From Armillaria gallica (taxonomy: Eukaryota > Basidiomycota > Agaricomycetes > Agaricales > Physalacriaceae): a stretch of 64,000 nucleotides of DNA. A program made the translations under genes and the position numbers. The notes below the pieces were generated by a model, which was given only the letters and a program-made list of their open reading frames with translations, ran no database searches and was not told the origin of the DNA. Within the stretch, counting starts at the first letter, position 1. Each line of letters begins with the position of its first letter. Positions 46,089 through 57,096 of this stretch are shown here, piece after piece. The stretch is from the NCBI GenBank assembly GCA_037576215.1, contig JBANDB010000006.1:5084001-5148000 (forward strand), read 5' to 3'.

Positions 46089-47838
46089 CAGCTATAATAC
46101 GAGTTTGTAGGATTACACGACGACTCCGTTCCTAGACTGAGAACAGAGACAAATGTCAGATATGGCCGCAATCACACTGCTCTAAATGTACCAGAAGAGA
46201 CGTAGAGCGTTTGACATTCAAATAATCCTGGGGTACTTTGCAAGTGTGTCATATCATTTTCCCTGGTCTCCAGAAGCTCTAATTGAATTTATTCAGGTGC
46301 TCTGGGGTACTTACTGTCAGGGCCAGTTACTCTTGGCACAAGACCCGTGGACAGCATACAAAACTTTGCTCGGATTCAATACTATTCCACAAACCATTGG
46401 CTCTTGCTTGTTCATCCACGTCGGACGTCAACCCTTCCGACAAATATCAGCGCTGCATCTTCATATCCGGTGTACCTGACGGCAATCTATTGCAGGTCTG
46501 ACCCGCAGACTACGCTCTCGACCTCAGAGCAGCGTCGAGGTCGATGTCGTCTATATGCGATGAAAGTCGAAAGTTAAAGGCATCAGTAATCATCCACAGT
46601 CAACTGGGCAGCTCTCATATGCCATTCTCCTGATATTCAACCTTCATCTAGCCGTCCTGTCTTAGAGCAGTCAAGAACGAATACAGAAGCAACCTTGAAG
46701 GTTTCTTGCTACGGACATTCACAAAAGAAGGCCATTTTCCACAGAAGCTTTCGCCCCCTACGCTCACTGCCTTCGATCTTATTGAATTCTTCCAGAAGAA
46801 GTCCCCAAAGACGAGAAAATGTATCCCGGATGTCGTCGCATGAGAGAAGATGGCATTGAAGTACGACACTCTTTCCGCATGCAACAGTACACTCATGTTC
46901 CTGCAGAAGATAGCGCATGCGAATGAACACAGACTTCTTATAGGTCCATAATTTGCTAGCCCGTCCTTTTTTATCCGACCAAAATGCATGTCGAAAAAAG
47001 ATGCAGATAAGGTATTATCCTCAGGATTGCCTTCATCTCACTCTTGTTGAAAATATCGAATTTAGGCAAGGGAGATGTCTTCAAAGTGTCCCCGACGTCT
47101 GGCGTAGGTATATTCCATTTGGTGTTAGTGATCGCCGAACTCGCATTCCCACTTGTCCAAGCCAATCGTTTTACGCAACGTGATGCCTCCATCTAGCAGT
47201 GAACGCTATCATTATCATGCAGGTTTTTTGAAAGCGCAAATCCTCTCGTGATTTTTCACTCGGGAATGCCTTACACCGCGCAAGCGACAAGCGAGGAAGT
47301 GTTCCATTTTCATTGGCGAAGCAGTGGGCCTGTCTCTCTTGCCTTGAAGAAACTCACTATTATCACTAAGAGGTCTTTTCAGGGCGACTCTGTTGGAGAT
47401 CTGGACAGTATCTATACTGCCGGCGTACATCACGGAACATACATCCTGAAAGATGACAGATGATTTCGGTCGTTTTACGTCGTTGACTCTGACGAACAAC
47501 AGAAACGGCGGCGCATGAGGCTTGTCTGGAAGTAATCGAAGGTTGTTTGATCTTCCCATCCGCCCTGCCGCAGGTGGCTCGATATGAAATCACTTGATTG
47601 GTCGCGGATATATGACTTGATTCGGACTGGTCTTGATTCTTCCACGGAGACTCAAGTTCTGCAGCATACGACGCGGATGTGACACGCTTTTTGGGAATAA
47701 GGGAGAACAATATACGAATTAATCGGGTCATGTCTGTAAGTTCTGGATCGTTCATCTTGAGCGTAAAAGGTTCATTGACCGCAACAAATTCGGTGTTAGC
47801 TACCACTAATTACTGATCTTCTAAATACTACTACAGCG
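46089..47838. other. Intergenic with possible gene remnant
   Basis: Plus-strand 47248-47511 encodes EEVFHFHWRSSGPVSLALKK, GVHHGTYILKDDR, a TGA, then RSFYVVDSDEQQKRRRMRL. It reads like an exon of a globular protein broken by one stop; no family recognised. The rest shows nothing supported. Confidence 0.3.
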
Positions 47839-49180
47839 CTACAGACCCAATTCTCCAGTACTTTCAATGGCGATGCTCAGATCCAGGATTCTCTGATACG
47901 GCTTGTCCTTTGTTCCCGTTTTCAGAGTCAACTTATGGCGGGGATCGAGTAACATCGTATCCCCACGAATCAGGACCGCTTCAGCCCAAAATTCCATCCA
48001 GACTCTTTTCGTTGTTGGTAATTCGACCCAAAGCGTGTAGCTCGCCTCAAGCCCTGGGCTTGTTCCTTCGTCAAACCACCATGTAGCCGTAGGACTGCCC
48101 AAGCCTTTGGCGCGAATATTTGTCGTTGCTCCTTGATGGACACTCTCCTCGCTGGACCAACTACTCCAGCTATCGCTATCCATCGACAACACTGACTCAT
48201 CCGGAGAGGCTGCGACAGTGTCAAGAGCGTTTACAGGGGAAAGATCGAGAATGTTCAGACGATCCTGTTTTTCGTCATCTCGACCGAATGTAACGGAGAA
48301 TATCGCTGATTCGAAACGAGCTTTGTGGATAGGATTAGGCGCGAAGTCCAGTCCGAGGAATATCTTGTTGGGAACGTCGAATTCAGAATTCCACATGATG
48401 ATAGAAAAATAGGAGTTTCCTTGATTTGCTCTTCCGATTTGCAAGCCGCGGGATTCCGGTGTTGGCTGGAAGACACAGTGACTCTCAGGATCAAGAAATG
48501 GCTTGCTTCCCCCAAGGAACCCATATTGATATCCTCTTCGATCTTCGTGCCTGCCAGTACACATCTTTTCTCCGCAGTGACTGTCTACACGTTAACAAAC
48601 ATCGATAATTTAGAGAGACGGTCGTACTCAACAGTCGTGCCGACAATCTCTTGACGCGCAATTACAGCTAAAAGCCAAGTCTATCAACAAGTTGTCAGAC
48701 ACCACAGTTTGATGGCGCGCCGATGCGCACCTTAAAGTCGGTTTCCTCGCGCGAACCAGTTGCAGCTACCTTCTTACCCAGGAGAAAGACGAAGACTTGT
48801 GGATACTGCGAAGCTACGTGTCAATAGGACTTCAAATGCTTGGAGAAACACATACGAACATTCTTGATATCCATTTCTTTCATAATATCCTTATAATTCT
48901 CAGTAAGGAAATCGATCCTGAATGAGTCGTATATTCCTTACATCGTGTTTCTCTAGGTCAACCTCGCAAAATTTGACTCCCTCGAACTCATCTAACCTGG
49001 CGGTTCTGTCGAAGATTGGCCTCATTTTCTCGGAGAATTGACACCATTTTTGATAGAAAAATACGACTGTAACTTGAAGAGCCAAGATCTACTGCCATGT
49101 TCAGCAGGTAGTCCCTTCATGTTTGGCACGCCCACCTTCCGAATATCTTGGAGGTCGTGGATATGCGTCACGGACGTCAT
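47839..49180 (-). CDS. Single thioredoxin-like module fused to an unrecognised C-terminal domain
   Basis: Six exons (49180-49136, 49088-48942, 48898-48860, 48805-48731, 48680-48601, 48550-47839) close in phase to 365 residues. Residues 1-100 form a thioredoxin-like fold: MTSVTHIHDLQDIRK, then VTVVFFYQKWCQF with Cys31 at the position of the first active-site cysteine but Phe at the second, CEVDLEKHD, YPQVFVFLLGKKVA, and a final helix TWLLAVIARQ. The C-terminal ~240 residues start near VEYDRLSKL and contain NSYFSIIMWNSEFDVPNKIF and KARFESAIFSVTF, then an acidic/Ser stretch, WWFDEG, and LWVELPTTKRVWMEFWAEAV. They align along their length with the C-terminus of the divergent neighbour. I do not recognise this domain; the alternating hydrophobic pattern suggests a beta-sandwich. 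No signal peptide, so probably cytosolic. Confidence 0.72.
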
Positions 49181-49695
49181 TCAAGCCAATGTCGTCGTCA
49201 AGGGATTGCGGAAATTGAGCTCACGGGTAGATCGATGGTACAATCTGACTATCGCACGCCACACATGAAGAACCCATGCTGTAGTGATCATATGCCGGTG
49301 CCAGAATTCTCGGCGAGTCTTATATTAACTTCTGCGAAAGGTGAAGGCGCTTAATGTCAGCAATCGGCGCCTTGTAGCCGCACAAGCGTTTGCACGAACC
49401 GTCCCAATCCAGGTTTATATCGTCGTCTGTCTATAAGCGACTAATGGGCTGTATACCTCCACTGAAAGGGTAATGGAGTAAATGGACCACGAGAGCTTGA
49501 TAGAGAGTTGTATCTCTGGGCAATCTTTTGGGCGCTAATGCGTGGATCAGTTTCTATTGCAGGTACAATCATGCAACCAGGCAACATGTCAGTTGTGCGT
49601 TCTATTGGCCTCAAGGCCGATGGGACTCGTTGATTTTGTCCACCCGATGATATTTTTGCTTTGTACATGTATTGGTTTCTTCCTTCTTGACCCCC
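49181..49695. promoter_or_regulatory. Bidirectional promoter of the thioredoxin-like gene pair
   Basis: 515 bp separate the two start codons (49180 minus, 49696 plus). Paralogues in head-to-head orientation with so short a spacer are likely co-regulated. No specific site was identified beyond an A/T-rich CTATAAGCG near 49430. Confidence 0.45.
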
Positions 49696-52600
49696 ATGTC
49701 GAACATACACTCTGTGGATGGCAAGGACGCATTCGAACGCCTCGTTAGTCTCCTCTCCGAATCATTTCTTTTACCACTAACAGTATTTTGTAGATTACCT
49801 CGCGTGAAAATGTTGTCATAATGTTCATGCGTCTTAGATGCCCCGTCTGCCATACTATGATGCCGATTTTCGAATACGCCTCCAGGCTTTCGTCGTTTAA
49901 TGGTGTCGCTTTTTGTAAGGTGGATTGTTCTGTAGCGTCCAGGAACAACTGGGAGGCACGTTTTGCTTCTCTTGTTCTGTGATTATTTTAACGCCTTGAA
50001 TTAGGCGGAGACAGGAATCCTAGATTTTGTATGTGGCCCACCTCTTCTACCGCGAATTTTAAAGAGAAGACTGATGCTGCCGCCGCTGCAGATCCCCGCC
50101 TTCCGTGTGTACAGAAATGGACAACGCTTCGGATATCTACACCAGGCCTGTGATAGCGAAGTTTTCCAAGTTCGTGGGTGCCAATAGATGTCCATCCAAC
50201 ATCTCATTCATTATGTCGATAGGACTGGCTGCAAGCATACCTCTCACTGTCCAGGTCCGTGACCTCGGATCCTTGTTCTTGTTCGTTCTTATCCGATCTA
50301 GATCATCTCCTCATCTTCAAGGTAGCCTGACAGGGTTCGTACTGCCTCGGGAAGATCTGAACGTATCAACAACACTGGGAAAGGGGCGACCACGTTCATC
50401 CCATTTAATGTCTAACTCCTTACCTTTAGGCCTGCAGAATACTGTGCTAGAGGTCTCACAATGGACAGATCTACAATTCAAAGAATTCGTCAGTCTCCTG
50501 TTTATTCGTGGGTAGGATATGCATTAACAATTTTGAAGATTGATCGGTATAAATATGTCGTTGTCGGATTGTATTCGACCAACAAGTTGCACGGGATGAA
50601 TCGCTGGTTCGAGAAAACAGCCAAGTTGTCAGACTTTATTTCTATACGTTTTCTTTTGGTCAATTGCGATTCTAAGTGAGTACGAATGGATTTTAACAGG
50701 CATCTGTCCTGACTGTCACTTAGTATGGCCGATTCACAGTACTCGGCTAGGAATGTGCGTCAGCGATTATGGCTTCGTCATGTTGGCATTCAATTTTGTT
50801 TTCTTCGTCGATAGCGGCTCACGGCTCTTTGTAGAGGCCAGTTATGTGGATGTTCAAAGACGGGAAGATGTTCTCTAAACTCACGGATGTTCTACAAGGC
50901 GCAATATTCAGGGTTGACGATCTTTATTCTACCTTCAAATGTCATTTACTAAGCCTGCATACTACAGAACTGGTTGACGAACTGCGTTTCGGCGGGCAGG
51001 CAAGTAACTCTCACCTTCCGCCGAATTACGACTGGACAACTGACTCGTTCAGGATTGCGGATTCAATCCACAAGCCCGATGACTTCTATGTGTTTGATCA
51101 TGAAGATCCTGACCGTGCAAGCGCAGATGCAAAAGAGGTCGATGAGGACGAAAACCTCGAAGAGGATGCTCAAGTACCAAACATTGAAGAGTACACAGAA
51201 GAAGCTGAGGCAGCGGATGCGCAAATGGATTCAAGCTCGGTATCTAAGAATTTGATCTGTTTCCATCTCTGCCGTGAAAATGCTGGCATGCGCAAGGGTC
51301 TCAGCATAAGTGATTCCATTGATTTTTAAGGATGACCATCCTGATGCAACATAGGGCCATGTATCAGATATCACATCGCTGAATGGGTTTCGATCGCGAG
51401 TATGTGCTGTCCTCCTCTGTCTCCTTTCAAGCTTTTCAACCGTTTAATCAGGTATCGACCGGCAGCACCATGTCAATCGGCCTTTTTTACGATGATCATA
51501 ATCACATAACTCAAGCTATGACCATCGTGCTTCTTTATGTGGCTGGCTTGCCCTCTTACAGCCACATAAAGTTCTTCAGAGTTAATTGCTCTGATTACCG
51601 GGACATTATTAAAGAAGCGCGCATTACAAAGGTGAGAGGCCATTGCTATCCATAGTGAGTAGTACAATGACCAAATCACATAGATACATTGCCCTGAAAT
51701 AATTCTTTTCCACGGGAGCTTGGAGCGTGTCGAACGGAAGCGCGGGGTTATGACCGCTACCGAGTTGCAAGTGAGACTTTTCATAATCTTTTTGGTATAG
51801 ACTCACAAGTCCAAAGTTTTGGCTTCGTGCGTTTATACCAATGCAAAACGTTGGTCGTGGTGAAGATGGCGTCAAAATTGCTGTGAAGTCGGCAAACTTG
51901 TCACATGAACGATGGCAGTGGACTAATGCTTCCAATGTTTCGTTCAGGGACTCACATACAGAAGACGCCACAGATGAAGAATTACAGTCAGAGACGGCGA
52001 CTCTCGTTGACCGTGACACAGACCGAAGCTGGCAGTCTACTCCTGTGCGTAATGTACCACCTCTCCTGCTAAGTACTAATCTGGTGTACAGTTTACGAAA
52101 AATAGCAACACCAGCACTTCTAGTCTTCAGATTCCAGGTGTTGAGTGTGATGGGCGGCTCAGTAAAAAGCCTGGGCGTCTATCCAAGTTCAGGAACCTCA
52201 TTCCATTCGCCACCAAGAGCAAAACATTCGAAGACGCGGAGCCCGGCTGCTTTTTCGTTCCAGTCAATGATACTCATTATGGAATACGAGTCGGAGATGC
52301 GATCAAAGGAGCTTCTTATTTTAGGATCCTACTGATACAAACTCCAGACGCACCTACCGACAGAATTTCGTTCAAGGTCGAATTCTCGCCTGATCCTACC
52401 AAGAAAGCACGGTTTACATCTGCCATTGTCCGCGTCGACTTCGAGTGTTTCGAGGTGAATGGCAAAGACCGGTTACATTATCCGACAATACGACAGGTTC
52501 ATCCGGAGAAATTGGGAGGGCGTTCAACGCAGGTCGCATATGAACGGACAAAGCATCTGTCAGGCGGAGTTTCTGTCTCTTCTCCTGGGAGCATTGCATC

Positions 52601-52928
52601 TGTTTCTAGTGATGGTGGTGTTACAACAACCGCGTCGTATGTACGTGAGACGGCGTCCTCGGTCGAAGGACACGGTGGGCACTGGCATGACGCATCTTGG
52701 TCTTTTCGGGAGGATGAGGGAGAAGCCGGGCGAAAAGGACTAGACTCTCATTATGAACTCTATGTCGTGCTAAACACGACGCAACCGAACATAATCACCA
52801 AGATTTGGGGTAAGGCTGTTGTGGAGAGTAAGGACGGGAGGACAGAATTGGGGATAGGATCATTGAAGAATCCTTTCGTGAGGATTATCAACTTACACCA
52901 CTGGCAGCGTAGCAAAATTCCCAAATGA
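49696..52928 (+). CDS. Triple thioredoxin-like module protein with the same C-terminal domain
   Basis: Start ATG at 49696. Firm exons include 49696-49743, 49794-49959, 50015-50028 (14 nt), 50092-50169, 50223-50254 and one from 50539; later exons run to the stop at 52928; some junctions (50255-50488, 50900-51470) are uncertain. Module 1: MSNIHSVDGKDAFERL, then MFMRLRCPVCHTMMPIFEYA with Cys32/Cys35 at the classic positions, and IPAFRVYRNGQRFGYL. Module 2: VLEVSQWTDLQFKEF, VVVGLYSTNKLHGMNRWFEK, RPVMWMFKDGKMFSKLTDVL, no cysteine pair. An acidic linker follows. Module 3: VSDITSLNGFRS, IGLFYDDHNHITQAM, HIKFFRVNCSDYRDI, EIILFHGSLERV, FWLRAFIPMQ. The C-terminal domain (SYFRILLIQTPDAPTDRISF, KKARFTSAIVRVDF, YELYVVLNTTQPNIITKIWG) is shared with the divergent neighbour. 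Possible redox scaffold; function unknown. Confidence 0.68.
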
Positions 52929-53244
52929 TTTCTCCTTCCGAGTATTACCTATACCTACTCTAGTTGCAGCGATATGCCATTGTTATCATGTTTCGCCGCA
53001 GGAACGACAAGTCACATTAAGACGCCTCTGCTTGACTCCAGCCCTTTTTCAGTGAGCAGATCATCAAGCCGGGTCGGGATCATGTTCATGTTCATAGTAC
53101 CGTACCATCTTGGCTCCTGGTGGGGATTTGGGTTCATTTTTCTGTTCGGAGGACTGAATCAAATCCCGAAAGGACCGGCCCTCTAGTGAGTGAAGTTGCC
53201 GCGTATATGTAACAACAACTATGGAGGAAAGAATTTCAAGGAGG
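52929..53244. other. Intergenic
   Basis: 3' flank of the triple thioredoxin-like gene. No gene seen. Confidence 0.5.
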
Positions 53245-53757
53245 AATTAGCACAATACTGCAAAAATACAAGTGAAAAAGCGTAATTATGGAATTTATTT
53301 CTCACAAACGGTACTGGTTTCCCCAAGGGGGTTGCAAAAACCTAAAAAATCATATCGGGTCAAAAATATTTTCAAGGCCTGCTCGAGGCGACCGACCGAC
53401 CGGTGTGGGAATAACATACCGAGAATAGGTGCTGAGTCATCTAGTCCTGCCATTTGGGGACCTCACAGCCACCGGCAATCTCTCAATTCCCGGACCCGAA
53501 GCTACCCATCTTGCATCCGACTTACCCCAGTCTGCCCCAGACGTCCTGAGAGGTGCGCTGAGCCTCCTACAGGTCACATATGATCAGACAGATGATCTTT
53601 CACACCAAATAACACATATATGGCATCCAGGATAACCTTATTCCTCTATACAGAGGAGGGGCAAAAAAAATTTAAGGCCTCCTGGGACCGACCGACCGAT
53701 GTGCCGGCTTGCCGGACCGCAACCCCCTTGAGTTTCCCAGCTCCTTCAACTCAACAG
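53245..53757. repeat. Partial duplicate of the CAND1 3' end, interrupted by MITE 2
   Basis: Joining 53245-53323 to 53739-53757 gives a sequence similar to 57040-57125, the end of the CAND1 gene and its 3' flank, e.g. TACTGGTTTCCC-AGCTCCTTCA against TACTGGCTTCCCAACTCCTT. On the minus strand it still encodes VELKELGNQ, the CAND1 C-terminus, but the stop codon has been lost. Only ~95 bp of host sequence, so a non-functional fragment. Confidence 0.6.
53324..53730. mobile_element. hAT-like non-autonomous element (MITE 2)
   Basis: 407 bp with inverted termini CAAGGGGGTTGC and GCAACCCCCTTG, flanked by GGTTTCCC (53316-53323) and AGTTTCCC (53731-53738), a 7/8 match to an 8-bp duplication. Internally it has two direct copies of an AAGGCCT...CGACCGACCGA block (near 53376 and 53670). 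No coding capacity. Same terminal family as 23985-41996. Confidence 0.75.
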
Positions 53758-55140
53758 GCGTGTGGAACGTTCCGTTGCCACCACCAACGTTGAGTCGTAA
53801 ATATGGTACTTATCTGAAGGTTGGAAATAGTTCATCCTAGCATATTATGTTTGCATATCTGCGACTACCATGCGATTAACAATATGGAGTGAGTGGTGAC
53901 AAGTTATCAATTGAGGAACCTGTTCTTAATTGATTTCAGCAGCTGCTAGTGTTTTACTTACGTGCCATGTACTTCTCAGACGCTGGTACTGGCCGACATT
54001 CGGGACCTTAGCACACGGGAAGACAGATCGCAGCCCCTCACGCTTTCCACTATCTCTGCGGCTCCAGATATCTATCATTGATCCATTACGCATCAGACGG
54101 ATTTTGGATCGCGCTCGCCTGAGAGGAGACATCTTCCCTCTATTGGCCAAGGAGCCACTGAGTTGGAAGTCGAGAGCGACAGGGGAAGCATCACCAAACG
54201 AGGGTTGGTGGGGTTGTTCCGCATTACTCCCGGACGCTGAGAGTTCCCCGGTTGACGTTGTGCTATCGGATTTTTGGCTGTCTCCTTGTATATATGCGGT
54301 GGGTGTATGGCAATGCACCAAACTACACATACTGGGTATTGTAGCGGAACGAAACCAGGATTTTGTGGTACGTATCGTCTGCGCACCCTCGTATGCCGTT
54401 CTCATCCTTCCAACTTTATGTTTGCTGAAGGTCCTACTGAACTAGGCTCCAGCCCTGCGGCTGGTTGCTCACAAATTTCCTTGGTCGTCGAGCGAACGAC
54501 TCCATGACCACCAGGCGTTACTATAGCATCTGCACGTTTGGGTATTTGGGTAATTGGGTTGGTATCTTTATGACAAGGATCTTGATGCATTGCAGGATAA
54601 TTTCACCGTATCTAGGCGTGTCATATCTTAGTATGTGTAAGTGAATGAATAACGACATGAATTTCCTCAGTAACGACCGCGGAGAACCTTGGAGGACTTC
54701 GATTAGAAGCACGGATTAATGAAAGCCATCTGGGTGTAAATAATAATAACTTAATTCTTGTATGTCGTTCAACACCTTTTCAAAGGTGTATTCATCTAAA
54801 TATGGAGCAAACCGATACAAACTACGTTTCCGGAAGAGGGAACAAGACGGGAAGGAGAGCCTTCGATACAAGCATAAAGGGAACTAAGGATGGCGCTTGT
54901 TGAATACGTGGAATCGCCAACAATCTCCCGAATCCGTTGGCGGTCAATAGACAAGTTCCAAAACGGGAGACCTTCAGATTTACCAGCCTGTTCGGGGCGC
55001 GACAGCACGTGCAACAGAGCCACAAATAACTTCGGGACGCCCTCGATGTCCGTCAAAATTCTCCGGATGCCCCTTGACATATCTGTAGTCTTGAATGGAG
55101 GAGGCGCTATGGCATGGTTGCTGATGTTAGGATAAGCTCA
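53758..55140. repeat. Segmental duplication D2, copy b
   Basis: Counterpart of 20090-21812; contains the 3' part of NTPase copy 5. Its left boundary coincides with the end of the CAND1 fragment, suggesting a rearrangement joint here. Confidence 0.72.
53926..54405 (-). CDS. Open reading frame of unknown identity in duplication D2
   Basis: An uninterrupted 159-codon frame, Ser/Arg-rich (STTSTGELSASGSNAEQPH, ASPVALDFQLSG, KMSPLRRARSKI). The equivalent frame at 20230-20580 is broken by stops and small deletions. It has no recognised domain and may be a remnant exon rather than a gene. Confidence 0.25.
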   Translation of the reverse strand: MRTAYEGAQTIRTTKSWFRSATIPSMCSLVHCHTPTAYIQGDSQKSDSTTSTGELSASGSNAEQPHQPSFGDASPVALDFQLSGSLANRGKMSPLRRARSKIRLMRNGSMIDIWSRRDSGKREGLRSVFPCAKVPNVGQYQRLRSTWHVSKTLAAAEIN

Positions 55141-56412
55141 AACGAAAGAGTATGGATTCCTACCAGGACCATTTCCAATTTGCATTGATAGAAATTGACT
55201 AAGCCCTTTACAGTACTCCTCCGAGGTAACCAGCTCGAGGTCAATGATAATGGCTCCGCCCCCCCGAGCGTCGATTGCTTTCAAGATGGCCGTCGAGTCG
55301 GTCCCCGAGAGTAAAACGGAGAAGAAGATGTCGTTTTGTTGCGCGTTAAACCCTTCGAAGGCGTTGATGATGTCCTTGAAGTAGTTGCTGTCAGGACCTT
55401 GTACGATCTGATCAACGTCGTCAAGATGAATGAACAGGATAGTGCTATGATCGTCTCGAAGGGATAGCTTCTTCTTCAAGAAGCGTCCTATATCCGATAA
55501 GGAAATCGTGGTCAAAGAGGAACAGGCAATAGGCATGAAAACCGACAGAAACTCGAAAGAGGTTGGGTAGTGGCGCCGAAAGGAAGAGCGTCCTTTAAAC
55601 AACTCATATATAATCCGAAGAGCGAGCGAGATCTCTGGATACGCTGCCTCTCCATTAGCCAGGCCGTAGTAGAACGAGAGTCCGATGTTGAGGCGATTCT
55701 GCGCGCTGATGATGCATGCCCTTGCAAAGGGGTCATCTTCGCCGAGTTCGACGTCGTTGATCATTTTGCAAAGTCCCACTGTGCAGAAGTGAGTTTTCCC
55801 CGTGCCCGGGCCGCCACAGACGAACGGCACAGAGAAAGGCTGTCCTTTCTGTTTCCATGAGTCGAAGGAGCTCGACATAACACTCTTCAGCATTTTCAAA
55901 CTTTCTCCACGACCCATACACGGGAGTGTCCATCGAAGGGCTTTGATGGTCACTGGTTCTTCGGCATCTGACATGTCAGGCAGCAATATGTCAGTCGGGA
56001 GACCATCGCTCTCTGAACACCAGAATTCCGACGCTAATCTTTCTAAGAGTGGGTATCCTGCAGCCCAGTAGATACTTGGGTGCATGGCGGGCGTGTTGGA
56101 GGAAGCAGTGAAAGTGACTGGAGATGGAGGCATTGAAACGACGGCATCGACGAGCGACCGCAGGAGGGGGTTGGGAACAAACTCGACCGGGTTCTTTTTA
56201 TAGTCAGATATCTTCGTTTGCCTGACAGCGCCCAAATCTGACAGAGCATTGCGCAGTTTTTTGGCAGTATTCTCCAATGACTCGGCACGTTTTTCTAGGA
56301 TTGATCCCAGGGTGTCGCTAGATGGCGCTATGAATTGACCGTGAGCCTTCAGGTTTTTTTGTTTGAATAGATCTATGCACATACGGTTGCCAGGCGGTGG
56401 TACTATATCCAT
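54796..56412 (-). CDS. CRN/RHS-like P-loop NTPase, copy 5 (C-terminally truncated)
   Basis: Exons 56412-56385, 56327-55164 and 55106-54796 splice in phase to 500 residues. A complete NTPase core: Walker A GGPGTGKTHFC, TILFIHLDDVDQI, LLSGTDS and IIDLELVTSEEYC. The most diverged copy (30-40% different by eye), so an old duplicate. Exon 3 runs through GVPKLFVALLHVLS and then, after SRLVPS, enters unrelated sequence (GNVVCIGLLHI) and stops; exon 4, with the putative nuclease-like region, is gone. It may encode a stand-alone NTPase or be a pseudogene without internal stops. Confidence 0.68.
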
Positions 56413-57096
56413 GTCGCATCCGAAACCGAAGTTTCTATCGGTTGGCCCTATATTCAGAGGAAGTCCGGGACAAATGGAGATGGAGAAGCGCAAGATAGAG
56501 GTACTACCGTAGTCGAGACTCAGATTGAAAGTCGGCTGCTCTTGAACTCTTGAACCGAGTCGGAAGGAAGGAAGGTGTTTTTATTAGTCGTAGGTGCTCC
56601 TGAACAGAAACGTAGGAGTATCGTCAGTTTACGGTACCGGTACACACACCTAGATGATTGTCTAGGATTTGTTTCAGACTGCCGCGTACGGGGATCCAGT
56701 TAATAGTGTTCACCTGATACATCATTTTAGCGGACACCGAAGGACAACAAGAATGGACATACAATGGAAGTAAGTGGGCATATCACGGAGGCCTTATACT
56801 TTAGCTGATGCGATCCTCTTCCTTAATTGGGACGTTGCAAGAATGACAAGGTGAATGACATGCGCGCTATAACAGAATCCATTCCAGACCTCCAGCCCTG
56901 TTTCGAATTGGTTCATGTTTTCATAAGGTGATACATGATCTAGAGATGAAACCAGCACTAATGAGGTGTCTTGCCACAGATATATTACGAGAACAATCTG
57001 TCCAACCAGTAAACAAGTAGTTACAAAGGGAACCGAGCACATTACAGGGAAAAAATACAGATTGAAGCATCTTCTTCGGATTCATTCTTGAGAACA
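56413..57096. other. Intergenic with a small hydrophobic frame
   Basis: The minus frame 57042-56794 (82 codons) has two hydrophobic stretches (FVTTCLLVGQIVLVIYL and GFCYSAHVIHLVILA) and could be the remnant last exon of a membrane protein; weak. The remainder is the 5' flank of NTPase copy 5. Confidence 0.3.

Noticed and set aside
46648..46989. Minus-strand 113-codon frame
   Set aside because: No recognisable protein features; likely chance.
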